From NCBI GenBank assembly GCA_043769275.1, contig JAYVJM010000057.1:1-22469 (forward strand): a stretch of 22,469 nt of DNA, written 5' to 3'. The stretch comes from JAYVJM01 sp043769275 (GTDB lineage Bacteria; Pseudomonadota; Gammaproteobacteria; Pseudomonadales; UBA7239). The first letter of the stretch is position 1. Every line of letters starts with the position of its first letter. Position numbers and translations under genes: made by a program. Shown here piece by piece: positions 6,987 to 13,981 of the stretch. The notes below the pieces were generated by a model, which was not told the origin of the DNA, ran no database searches, and saw only the letters and a program-made list of their open reading frames with translations.

Positions 6987-8384
6987 TTAGCCGCGCCCGT
7001 AATTGTCTTGAAAACGCACAATGTCATCTTCGCCAAGATAAGCGCCGGTTTGCACTTCGATCAGTTCCAAATCCATGCTGCCTGGATTTTCTAGGCGATG
7101 CGTAACCCCCAGCGGAATGTATGTCGACTGGTTTTCTGTGAGCAGGCAGACCGTTTCACCTGTGGTTACTTTGGCGGTGCCGCGCACCACAATCCAGTGT
7201 TCGGCGCGGTGGTAGTGCATTTGCAAAGACAGGCAAGCACCAGGCTTAACCATAATGCGTTTGACTTTGTGGCGTTCACCTTCGCCAATCGCGTCGTAAT
7301 AACCCCAAGGTCGATAAACTTTGCGGTGCGATTGAACCTGCGGGCGTTTTTCTTGCGTCATCTGCTCCACCAGATGCTTGATGTTTTCCGATTGCGCACG
7401 TGGCGCTACCAGAATGGCATCGTCGGTTTCCACGACAATGAGGTCATCCAGCCCCATGGTCACGACCAGTTTTTCTTCCGAAAAAACCGTGCAGTTGCGC
7501 GAGCTGTGCATCATCACATTGCCACGTGCGACATTGCCGAACTCGTCTTTTTCCATGTTGTCGCTCAGGCTGTTCCAACTGCCCACATCGCTCCACGGAG
7601 AATCGCAGGAGGCGACCACTGCGTGCTGAGTGCGCTCCATCACGGCGTAATCAATTGAGATGTCGGGTGCTGCGGCAAAGTCGGCGGCACTGACGGCAGT
7701 AAAACCGAGGTCGGTTATGCGGTGTTCGTAGGCGCGTGAGCAAGCGGAATAGACCGCAGGGGCGTGTTGTTGCATTTCCTTTAGCAACACAGAAGCGCGA
7801 AACAAAAATACACCGCAGTTCCATAAGTAGTCGTTGTTCTCAACATATTGCTGCGCCGTGGTTTTATTGGGTTTTTCAACAAAAGATTCCACCACGTAGC
7901 CATGAGCGGCATCCACTGTTACGGCGGCGGCGCGCTTGATATAGCCGTAACCTGTGGCGGCAAACGCTGGGCGTACCCCAAAGGTAACCAGTTTGCCTGC
8001 CGTCGCGAGTGGCTGTGCGGCAATGACCATTGCGCGAAAAGCGGCTGTATCGGTAAATAGATGATCTGACGGCAGCACCAGTAACATGGATTCAGGCTCT
8101 ACCGCTAATGCCGCCAAAGTAACGGCCGCCGCAGTATTGCGAGAGCAGGGCTCGACGATGATATTCGCCGCGATATCGCCCAATTGCTCGCGTGCCATAA
8201 AACGCTGGTCGTTGCTGCACACCACCAAGGGCGTGTTGAACTCGTTACCGCTCACGCGCGCCAGCGTTAATTGGAACAGCGACGAGCCGCTGAACAAGGG
8301 CAAAAACTGTTTTGGGTGTGCTGCACGCGATACCGGCCATAAGCGTTTACCGGCACCACCTGAAAGAATCACGGGTGTAATCAT
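6987..8384 (-). CDS. manC: Mannose-1-phosphate guanylyltransferase / mannose-6-phosphate isomerase
   Basis: This bifunctional enzyme isomerises fructose 6-phosphate to mannose 6-phosphate and makes GDP-mannose from mannose 1-phosphate, feeding capsule, O-antigen or exopolysaccharide synthesis. The 465-residue protein begins with the nucleotidyltransferase signature GGAGKRLWPVSR (residues 9-20). It carries FVEKPNK near residue 170. It ends with a type II mannose-6-phosphate isomerase cupin domain (about 350-465) containing RPWGYY, the metal-ligand segment LSLQMHYHRAEHW and EDDIVRFQDNYGR. Length and both termini match ManC/AlgA/CpsB proteins. It lies about 50 bp downstream of fur and upstream of rmlB. 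No phosphomannomutase gene is in the window, so that step must be supplied elsewhere. Confidence 0.95.
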   Translation of the reverse strand: MITPVILSGGAGKRLWPVSRAAHPKQFLPLFSGSSLFQLTLARVSGNEFNTPLVVCSNDQRFMAREQLGDIAANIIVEPCSRNTAAAVTLAALAVEPESMLLVLPSDHLFTDTAAFRAMVIAAQPLATAGKLVTFGVRPAFAATGYGYIKRAAAVTVDAAHGYVVESFVEKPNKTTAQQYVENNDYLWNCGVFLFRASVLLKEMQQHAPAVYSACSRAYEHRITDLGFTAVSAADFAAAPDISIDYAVMERTQHAVVASCDSPWSDVGSWNSLSDNMEKDEFGNVARGNVMMHSSRNCTVFSEEKLVVTMGLDDLIVVETDDAILVAPRAQSENIKHLVEQMTQEKRPQVQSHRKVYRPWGYYDAIGEGERHKVKRIMVKPGACLSLQMHYHRAEHWIVVRGTAKVTTGETVCLLTENQSTYIPLGVTHRLENPGSMDLELIEVQTGAYLGEDDIVRFQDNYGRG

Positions 8385-8437
8385 GTTTGTCCTGTTTATA
8401 TCAAGGCCAGCGTGAAGGCCGTCGTCAATGGCTGGCG

Positions 8438-8890
8438 TTACTGTTTCGGCTTTACATACAACACCAAGCTGTGGCCGATTAGTTCAAAGCCGTGTGCATC
8501 AGTGATTTCCTGTTGCAAGCGCTCAATGTCTTCGTTATGGAACTCGATCACCTTGCCCGTTTCAGTGCAAACCATGTGATCGTGGTGCTCATCGCCGCGT
8601 GCCAGTTCAAATACTGCTGACCCACTGTCAAAATTATGACGCGTCACCAGCCCTGCCGCTTCAAACTGTGTTAGAACGCGATAAACCGTTGCAAGCCCTG
8701 CATCCTCACCTGAGTCGAGCAGCTTGCGATACACGTCTTCTGCGCTCATGTGACGCTGGTTATTGTTTTCCAGCATTTGTAGGATTTTGATGCGCGGCAT
8801 GGTTACTTTTAGCCCCGCTTTACGCAGCTCCTGACTATCTTCACGTTCAATATTTTTCGACACGGGAGCCCTCAAGGCGGATGTATCCAT
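8438..8890 (-). CDS. fur: Ferric uptake regulator
   Basis: Fur is the iron-sensing repressor of iron-uptake genes. With the start at 8890 the protein is 150 residues. It has a winged-helix DNA-binding region (ELRKAGLKVTMPRIKILQML, residues 21-40, and DAGLATVYRVLTQFEAAGLV, 63-82) and a dimerisation domain with the HHDH metal site at 102-105. It resembles pseudomonad Fur closely, including a single cysteine (C108, MVCTETGKV) where E. coli Fur has a CxxC pair. A frame reaching 8938 would add 16 residues unlike any Fur and run nearly to the bamE start, so I reject it. The first ~17 residues are a modest N-terminal extension over the pseudomonad protein. It diverges from bamE, an arrangement known in Pseudomonas and Xanthomonas. 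Confidence 0.95.
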   Translation of the reverse strand: MDTSALRAPVSKNIEREDSQELRKAGLKVTMPRIKILQMLENNNQRHMSAEDVYRKLLDSGEDAGLATVYRVLTQFEAAGLVTRHNFDSGSAVFELARGDEHHDHMVCTETGKVIEFHNEDIERLQQEITDAHGFELIGHSLVLYVKPKQ

Positions 8891-8901
8891 TGCTTGGCCG
8901 A

Positions 8902-8926
8902 CTATCGGGCATAGTGGGCTATCGGG
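8902..8926. promoter_or_regulatory. Direct repeats in the fur-bamE divergent promoter region
   Basis: CTATCGGG occurs at 8902-8909 and again at 8919-8926, 17 bases apart, in the 70-bp gap between two divergent starts. Both promoters must lie here or overlap the gene ends. I see no convincing classical Fur box, and I cannot tell whether the repeats bind a protein. Confidence 0.25.
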
Positions 8927-8960
8927 TATTATCGCCAATCTGCAGCATTAGTGGAACCCC

Positions 8961-9350
8961 ATGCCCATGCAACTCTTTTTTACGCGCAGTATTACAAATG
9001 CCTTTTTTACCCGCATCGCGCTGTTGGTCGGCGTGCTTGTGTTGTGCGCATGCTCCTTTCCTGGTGTTTACAAGCTGGATGTACAGCAAGGCAATATCAT
9101 TGCGCAAGACAAGGTCAATCAACTCAAGCCTGGCATGACGAAGCGTCAAGTGCGTTATATTTTGGGCACACCCCTGTTGCTGGACAGTTTTAGTGAAAAT
9201 CGCTGGGATTATTTTTATTCCCTGCGCAACAGCGATGGCGAATACAGCCAAGAGCGTTTAACTATTTTCTTCAAAGGCGATTCCTTGGATCGCCTACAGG
9301 GAAGCTTTCGCCCCGACGCGGCAGAGCACTCGCAAACCACGGCACGCTAG
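8961..9350 (+). CDS. bamE: Outer membrane assembly lipoprotein BamE (SmpA/OmlA)
   Basis: BamE is the small lipoprotein subunit of the BAM complex, which inserts beta-barrel proteins into the outer membrane. The 129-residue precursor has a hydrophobic signal segment (about residues 17-30) and a lipobox ending LCAC, with C31 as the expected lipidation site. The BamE fold follows, with the conserved NQLKPGMTKRQVRYILGTPL stretch (about 53-72) and RWDYFYSLR. ATG at 8961 is preceded by GTGGA at a suitable distance; the ATG at 8967 is a minor alternative. Its stop codon lies in the loop of a perfect hairpin (9332-9358). It is convergent with the radical SAM gene. Confidence 0.94.
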   Translation: MPMQLFFTRSITNAFFTRIALLVGVLVLCACSFPGVYKLDVQQGNIIAQDKVNQLKPGMTKRQVRYILGTPLLLDSFSENRWDYFYSLRNSDGEYSQERLTIFFKGDSLDRLQGSFRPDAAEHSQTTAR

Positions 9351-9358
9351 TGGTTTGC
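9332..9358. terminator. Hairpin enclosing the bamE stop codon, possible terminator
   Basis: GCAAACCAC (9332-9340) and GTGGTTTGC (9350-9358) are perfect nine-base arms with a nine-base loop containing the TAG stop. It lies between two convergent genes, where a bidirectional terminator would be expected, but no T run follows on either strand. Its terminator role is therefore only probable. Confidence 0.5.
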
Positions 9359-9373
9359 CTGCATTACGTTTCT

Positions 9374-10648
9374 CTACAGGCCTAGCCGTTTCTGTAGTTC
9401 CGCTCGGCTCGCTTGCGCTTTGGTGTAGAATTTTTTCAACCCGGGGCACAGGTAATTGAGGCCGGTTTCTCCGTCTGGGGTTTTGACAAAGCGGTTTTTC
9501 GGGCATTCGCCCCAGCAAAGCTCCAGATAACTGCACGATTTACAGTATTGCGGCAGCGAGTCGCTTTTGGCGAAGGCGAATTTTTTTTGCTGCGCTGAAA
9601 ATGCTAAATCGCCCTGATGGGTGTCGCGGATATTGCCAAGTTTGTATTCTGGGTAAACAAAATGGTCGCAGGAGTACAAGTCGCCATTGTGTTCAATTGC
9701 TAGTGCTTTGCCGCAAATTTGTCCACTGACGCATTTTTGTGCGCCGTAACCAAACATTTGCGAAATGACGTTTTCAAATTGGTCGATAAAAACGCGGCCA
9801 TAGTCTTTGGCAAACCATTCGTCCCATACACGGTTCAGGAAATAACCCCAGTCTTCGGGATCAATCGACCACTCAGAAACCACTGATCCGTCGTTGCCTG
9901 GTCGCGCACGCGCTGTGCCACTGATGGGTAAATCGTCGGCCTTCCAAAACCCGGGCGCGACGGAATGAAAATCAGCGGCCTCCAGCCCTGGAATAAATTG
10001 GATTCGGTTCGGTTTTACGTGATCGCGTAAAAAACGATAAACATCAATAGGTTTTTTTGCATTGAGTCGATTTACGACGCACAGTGCGTTAAATGGCACT
10101 TTATATTGATGCAGCAGCGTGGCAGCGTGCATCACGCGCGTATGTGTTGGCTTGCCGCCTTTGCTGTAGCGGTAGATGTCGTGCAGTTCGGCGGGGCCGT
10201 CAACCGAGAGGCCGACCAGAAAGTTGTGTTGTTTGAGAAACGCGCACCATTCGTCGTCGAGCAATATGCCGTTGGTTTGCATGTCGTTTTCAATGCGCTG
10301 ATTGGGCTTTTTGTACTGCGCTTGCAAGTGGACGACACGGCGGAAAAAGTCTAGCCCCATCAACGTAGGCTCACCCCCTTGCCAGCTAAAAATAACTTCG
10401 CTGCCGGTTTGCGCCGCGATGTATTGACGGATATGTGCTTCGAGTAACGACTCGCTCATTCTGGGTGTTTTTGGCTGTGCTAAAAGGTCTTCTTTGTGCA
10501 AATAAAAGCAGTACGAGCAATCCAAATTACATTGCGCTCCGGCGGGCTTGATCATCGTGTGAAAACGATAAGCATCGCCCTGTTCAAGTGTGGGCAACGT
10601 GAGCGGTGGGTCTTCTGCAACGAGTGTTGTGGAAATGATGTCTGACAT
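9374..10648 (-). CDS. Anaerobic sulfatase-maturating radical SAM enzyme (anSME)
   Basis: These enzymes oxidise an active-site serine or cysteine of sulfatases to formylglycine, using S-adenosylmethionine and iron-sulfur clusters. The 424-residue protein has the radical SAM motif CNLDCSYC (C40, C44, C47), the SWQGGEPTL glycine-rich segment, and a SPASM domain. The eight expected auxiliary-cluster cysteines are at 306, 312, 327, 369, 372, 378, 382 and 401, with spacing like characterised anSMEs. I start at the ATG at 10648. The frame continues upstream to 10807, but those 53 codons run through a REP element and read as the usual REP translation (VRGELVEP). The AGGA before the chosen start lies in that REP. 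Its likely substrate is the Ser-type sulfatase immediately upstream, which is now frameshifted. Confidence 0.92.
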   Translation of the reverse strand: MSDIISTTLVAEDPPLTLPTLEQGDAYRFHTMIKPAGAQCNLDCSYCFYLHKEDLLAQPKTPRMSESLLEAHIRQYIAAQTGSEVIFSWQGGEPTLMGLDFFRRVVHLQAQYKKPNQRIENDMQTNGILLDDEWCAFLKQHNFLVGLSVDGPAELHDIYRYSKGGKPTHTRVMHAATLLHQYKVPFNALCVVNRLNAKKPIDVYRFLRDHVKPNRIQFIPGLEAADFHSVAPGFWKADDLPISGTARARPGNDGSVVSEWSIDPEDWGYFLNRVWDEWFAKDYGRVFIDQFENVISQMFGYGAQKCVSGQICGKALAIEHNGDLYSCDHFVYPEYKLGNIRDTHQGDLAFSAQQKKFAFAKSDSLPQYCKSCSYLELCWGECPKNRFVKTPDGETGLNYLCPGLKKFYTKAQASRAELQKRLGL

Positions 10649-10655
10649 AGCATTC

Positions 10656-10740
10656 GTCCTGAGGTTGCCGTTCGTCCTGCACCCGCCGAGGGGCTGTGGT
10701 ATGTGCGCGAGTGGTTCTACAAGCTCACCACGAACGGTTA
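10656..10740. repeat. REP-like element between the sulfatase and its maturase
   Basis: CCGTTCGT (10668-10675) and ACGAACGG (10730-10737) form the outer arms. Internal pieces (ttcgtcctgaggttg, ttctacaagctcacc) match the same REP family in degenerate form. The element lies in the 205-bp gap upstream of the maturase and supplies its AGGA ribosome-binding sequence. Confidence 0.65.
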
Positions 10741-11161
10741 TATTGTTGTCTTGTGTTTTTTTGCTTGGTGTCACACGTGTATCCGTACATATTTGTACAC
10801 GGCTCATCGCCTGCCACCTTGCGATGGCGGGCGATGGTTTGTTGTTGATATATCATTTATCCATAGCGACGGCGGCGGCTTCACCTGCTTCGAGTTTACG
10901 TTGGTCGGTCTTTGATAATGCTGCCGGCTTCAGGGAAACTACCACTTGTTTGATCTCGCCTGTGAATTTGAAGGGCGTTTGGTAATCCTCGCTGACGGGT
11001 GTGCCGGTGTCTTCGCCACAATCCAGCGTTTCGTCGATCGAGAGGCGGTAGCCTAAGGTGCGGTTAATGCGACCAGTCGCCACCGTCTTGCCATCCACCT
11101 GTAAGGTACCCAAACCGCCCTTGCCAAGGCCGCCACCGTCGTATTTAAAATCAAACACAAT

Positions 11162-11165
11162 GGGG
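11162..11165 (-). other. Second frameshift site in the sulfatase (C4 run)
   Basis: On the coding strand the run is CCCC. Adding one C joins the two open frames so that the conserved C-terminal strand VFDFKYDGGGLGKGG follows LTPGEH directly. A net gain of two bases would do the same. Because the break lies in a homopolymer, a sequencing error remains possible. Confidence 0.6.
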
Positions 11166-11791
11166 AGTGTTCGCCTGGCGTGAGTGCTTCTTTGCTGGCC
11201 ACGCTATAGCGTTCCACGCCCGCTAGGTTGTAGTGGAATACGGGCATGCTTTTGAGCAAATAGAGCCCGTAGCCGGAGAAACGTCCACCGTGCGTGAGAA
11301 GAATGCCTTCTGCCCCGTTTTCGGGAATCACTACGTCGGCCTTGATTTGATACGACTTGTTTTTTAAGTCCGGCGCGGCACCTTCAGGAATGCGTGTTAG
11401 ACCGGCATAGTAGGTGAACGTGTCGCGGCCACGTGTTAGGCTGGGTCGAATGTTGACATCGAAACGATTTATTCGGCTATTTTCAAGCGGGAGTACACTG
11501 TATTTTTTCGCTTCCGTCCAGAAAAGCTCTTGCAGTTTTTTGAGTTTGTCTGGCTCCTTGGCCGCTAGATTGTTTGCTTCAGAGAAGTCCTCGTTGACAT
11601 TGTAGAGTTCCCATTTGTAGTCGAGAACAGGGGGCAGTCGTCCTTGCGCCTCGGCTCCTAAATCCCAAGGGGCAACCCCGGGTGTTGTCGCGGCCACCCA
11701 GCCGTTATGGTAGATGGCTCTGTTGCCGAACATTTCAAAATACTGTGTTGTATGTTTCGTCGATGCTTTCGCGTTATCGAAGGTGTAGACG

Positions 11792-11831
11792 AGGCTTGTG
11801 CCTTCGATAGGCTTGTGCCTTCGATAGGCTT
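11792..11831. repeat. 17-bp tandem duplication inactivating the sulfatase frame
   Basis: The unit aggcttgtgccttcgat occurs at 11792-11808 and again, identically, at 11809-11825, followed by a partial third copy (aggctt, 11826-11831). Removing one unit restores the sulfatase reading frame exactly. In the inferred ancestor, a single unit would have been bounded by the six-base direct repeat aggctt, a natural substrate for replication slippage. Confidence 0.93.
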
Positions 11832-13302
11832 CTGCGCAACGCCGTTGATGCTAGTTGGCGCGGTCATGCCGGTGGCTTCGAGAATGGTCGGCGCGATGTC
11901 AATAACCGAGGAGAATTGCGTGCGCAGGCCGCCTTTGTCTTTGATACGTGCCGGCCAAGACATAACCATCCCGTTACGTGTGCCGCCAAAATGCGAGGCG
12001 ATTTGCTTGGTCCACTGGAAAGGCGTGTCCATGGCGTGCGCCCAGCCGACAGGGTAGTGGTTGTATGTGGTGGGGCTGCCCAGTTCATCCATGCGACGAA
12101 TCACTTCTTTCATGTCTTCAGGGATGGCGTTGAGTATGGTTGTCTCATTGAGCAGGCCTTGCATGCCGCCTTCGCTGCTTGCGCCGTTGTCGCCCTGTAT
12201 GTAGATAACCAAGGTGTTGTCCAGTTCGCCCTCTGCCTCGATTGTGTCAAGAATGCGCCCCATCTCCGTGTCGGCGTGTGAAAGCGCCGCCGCGTAGACT
12301 TCCATCATGTGAGCGAACACTTTTTTCTGGTCGGCGCTCAAGCTATCCCATGCAGGAATGCCGGCTGAACGTTCAGTTAACTTCTTGTTTTCAGGGATGA
12401 TGCCTGCGGCTTTCTGGAGCGCAAACGTTTCTTCGCGTACTTTGTCCCAGCCTTGATCGAACTGGCCTTTAAACTTGGCAATCCATTCTTTTGGTGCGTG
12501 ATGCGGTGCGTGAGCGGTGCCGGTTGCGTAGTAGGCAAGGAAGGGCTTGTTTGGTGCAACGGCGTGTTGCATCCGCAGCCAGTCAATGGTGTGGTTGGCC
12601 ATGTCGTTGTCGAAGAAGTAATTTTTTGCGTCGTGCGGCGGTTCGACGGGTTTGGTGCCTTCGAAAATAGCAGGATTCCATTGGTTGCTGTCACCGCCGA
12701 TGAAGCCGTAAAAATACTCGAAGCCTAGACTGGTCGGCCATAAATTAAAGGGGCCGGCTTGGCTGCTCTGCCAATCGGGAACGTTGTGGTTTTTGCCATA
12801 CCAAGAAGTGTTGTAGCCATTTTGCTTGAGCACTTCGGCAAAGGTTCCGTTGCTTTTCGACATCAGCGAGCTGTAGCCAGGGAAGCCGGTGGCCATCTCT
12901 GAAATTACGCCAGTGTTGGCACTGTGATGGTTGCGACCTGTTAGTAGCGCGGCGCGGGTGGGTGAACTCAGTGCGGTTGTGTGGAAGTTATTGAAACGCA
13001 AACCTGCTTTGGCTATGCGATCCATCGTCGGTGTTGGAATCGGCCCACCGAAGGTGCTGGATGTGCCAAAACCGACATCATCGGTCATGATGACTAGGAC
13101 ATTCGGCGCGCCTTTGGGTGCTGAGAGCTGCGTTGGAAAGTCTGAGGTGGAATCCTTGGCTGTGCGGCCGATTTTGCCGGTGAACGGCGCATCAGGATGC
13201 GGCAACACGCCGGCAGCCCCTGTGTAAAAAATGGCCGCACTCACGGCAAGGCTGATTGCGTGCTTACTTGTCTTGTCCATGGTGAATCGTCCTTGTATGC
13301 AC

Positions 13303-13318
13303 AATAAAACGTTTTATT
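13303..13318. promoter_or_regulatory. Perfect 16-bp palindrome upstream of the sulfatase
   Basis: AATAAAACGTTTTATT is a perfect palindrome whose nearest base lies 23 bp from the sulfatase start codon, just upstream of its ribosome-binding site. The position suits a repressor operator, but no regulator is obvious nearby. It is AT-rich enough that a structural or chance origin cannot be excluded. Confidence 0.35.
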
Positions 13319-13434
13319 TGCTCAATCCGAGTCGGTCATTTTTATGGCGAGCTGGCGCTAAAGTTGCAGACGGGTTCCGTCACCTCACGCAACAATTAGC
13401 CGAGGCTATAAAAAAATATCAACAGATGACCTGC

Positions 13435-13893
13435 CTATCCGCACAGGTTTTTCTGGAGGCGCAGTGCCGTGTGGCTGTCCTCATAGAAGCCGGCGATCAT
13501 GCCAAACGGGCAGTAGCCTTGTTTTCTATATAGGGCGATAGCCGCTGCATTATCTTCGCGTACCTCTAGGTGCAGCATCTTGCATGCCCGTGCTAGTGCC
13601 GCCTTTTCGAGTGCTTGTAATAGCTGCTGCGCAAAACCTTGCTGGCGTATGGAGGGGTCTACCGCTAAAGAGTACAGCCGACAGCGCCGACTATTGCGGC
13701 GATAGAACAGCAGCGCATAGGCGGCCATGCTGCCTCGGTTTTCCAGCACCCACAGTTCGGCGCTGTCGCTGCGGAGTGCGCGATACAGGCTGCCGCGGCT
13801 GAGTCGGTCGCTTACAAAGCAAACGTGCTCCAGTTGTTCTATTGTGTTGATATCGCTTCGTTTCGCGCGGCGTATTGTGGTGTCTGTCGGCAT
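13435..13893 (-). CDS. GNAT-family N-acetyltransferase (RimI-like)
   Basis: This 152-residue single-domain acetyltransferase resembles the RimI branch. The acetyl-CoA-binding motif A is LYSLAVDPSIRQQGFAQQLL (about residues 73-92, R-x-x-G-x-A form). It is followed by LHLEVREDNAAAIALYRKQGY (111-131), the usual RimI-type motif B. It probably acetylates an amino group on a protein or peptide; the substrate cannot be read. The gene is divergent from a RimK-like ATP-grasp ligase 88 bp away. The two families recur together in proteobacteria, so they may act on the same product. In some genomes this partner carries an added C39-type peptidase domain, which is absent here. Confidence 0.85.
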   Translation of the reverse strand: MPTDTTIRRAKRSDINTIEQLEHVCFVSDRLSRGSLYRALRSDSAELWVLENRGSMAAYALLFYRRNSRRCRLYSLAVDPSIRQQGFAQQLLQALEKAALARACKMLHLEVREDNAAAIALYRKQGYCPFGMIAGFYEDSHTALRLQKNLCG

Positions 13894-13981
13894 GAAAAGT
13901 TCGCTTGTGCGTTATAGTTTTTATGGAAATAATGAAGCTTGATGGTTTTACAAAAATAACCGCTATTACATGGAGAACAGC

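Larger units (their letters stand above)
10853..13280 (-). pseudogene. Secreted Ser-type arylsulfatase gene, frameshifted twice
   Basis: Family S1-type sulfatases hydrolyse sulfate esters with a formylglycine made from Ser or Cys. From the ATG at 13280 (AAGGA nine bases upstream) a signal peptide (about 1-24) leads into NVLVIMTDDVGFG (60-72). The active-site signature is SSPTRAALLTG, with S105 at the modified position, followed by WYGKNH and the metal motif QGDNG. At 11792-11825 an exact 17-bp tandem duplication shifts the frame, so translation would end at 11658 after 540 residues. Removing one copy restores GTSLVYTFDNA and then MFGNRAIYHNGWVA. A second break lies at GGGG 11162-11165: one missing base separates ALTPGEH from VFDFKYDGGGLG. 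The repaired gene would encode about 803 residues. The truncated product keeps the catalytic signature but loses the C-terminal third. Confidence 0.88.

Noticed and set aside
8891..8938. Longer start for fur
   Set aside because: The extra residues do not resemble Fur, and the frame would fill most of the divergent promoter region shared with bamE.
10649..10807. N-terminal extension of the radical SAM protein to 10807
   Set aside because: The added 53 codons translate REP sequence (VRGELVEP and similar) and have no family counterpart; the ATG at 10648 has its own AGGA.
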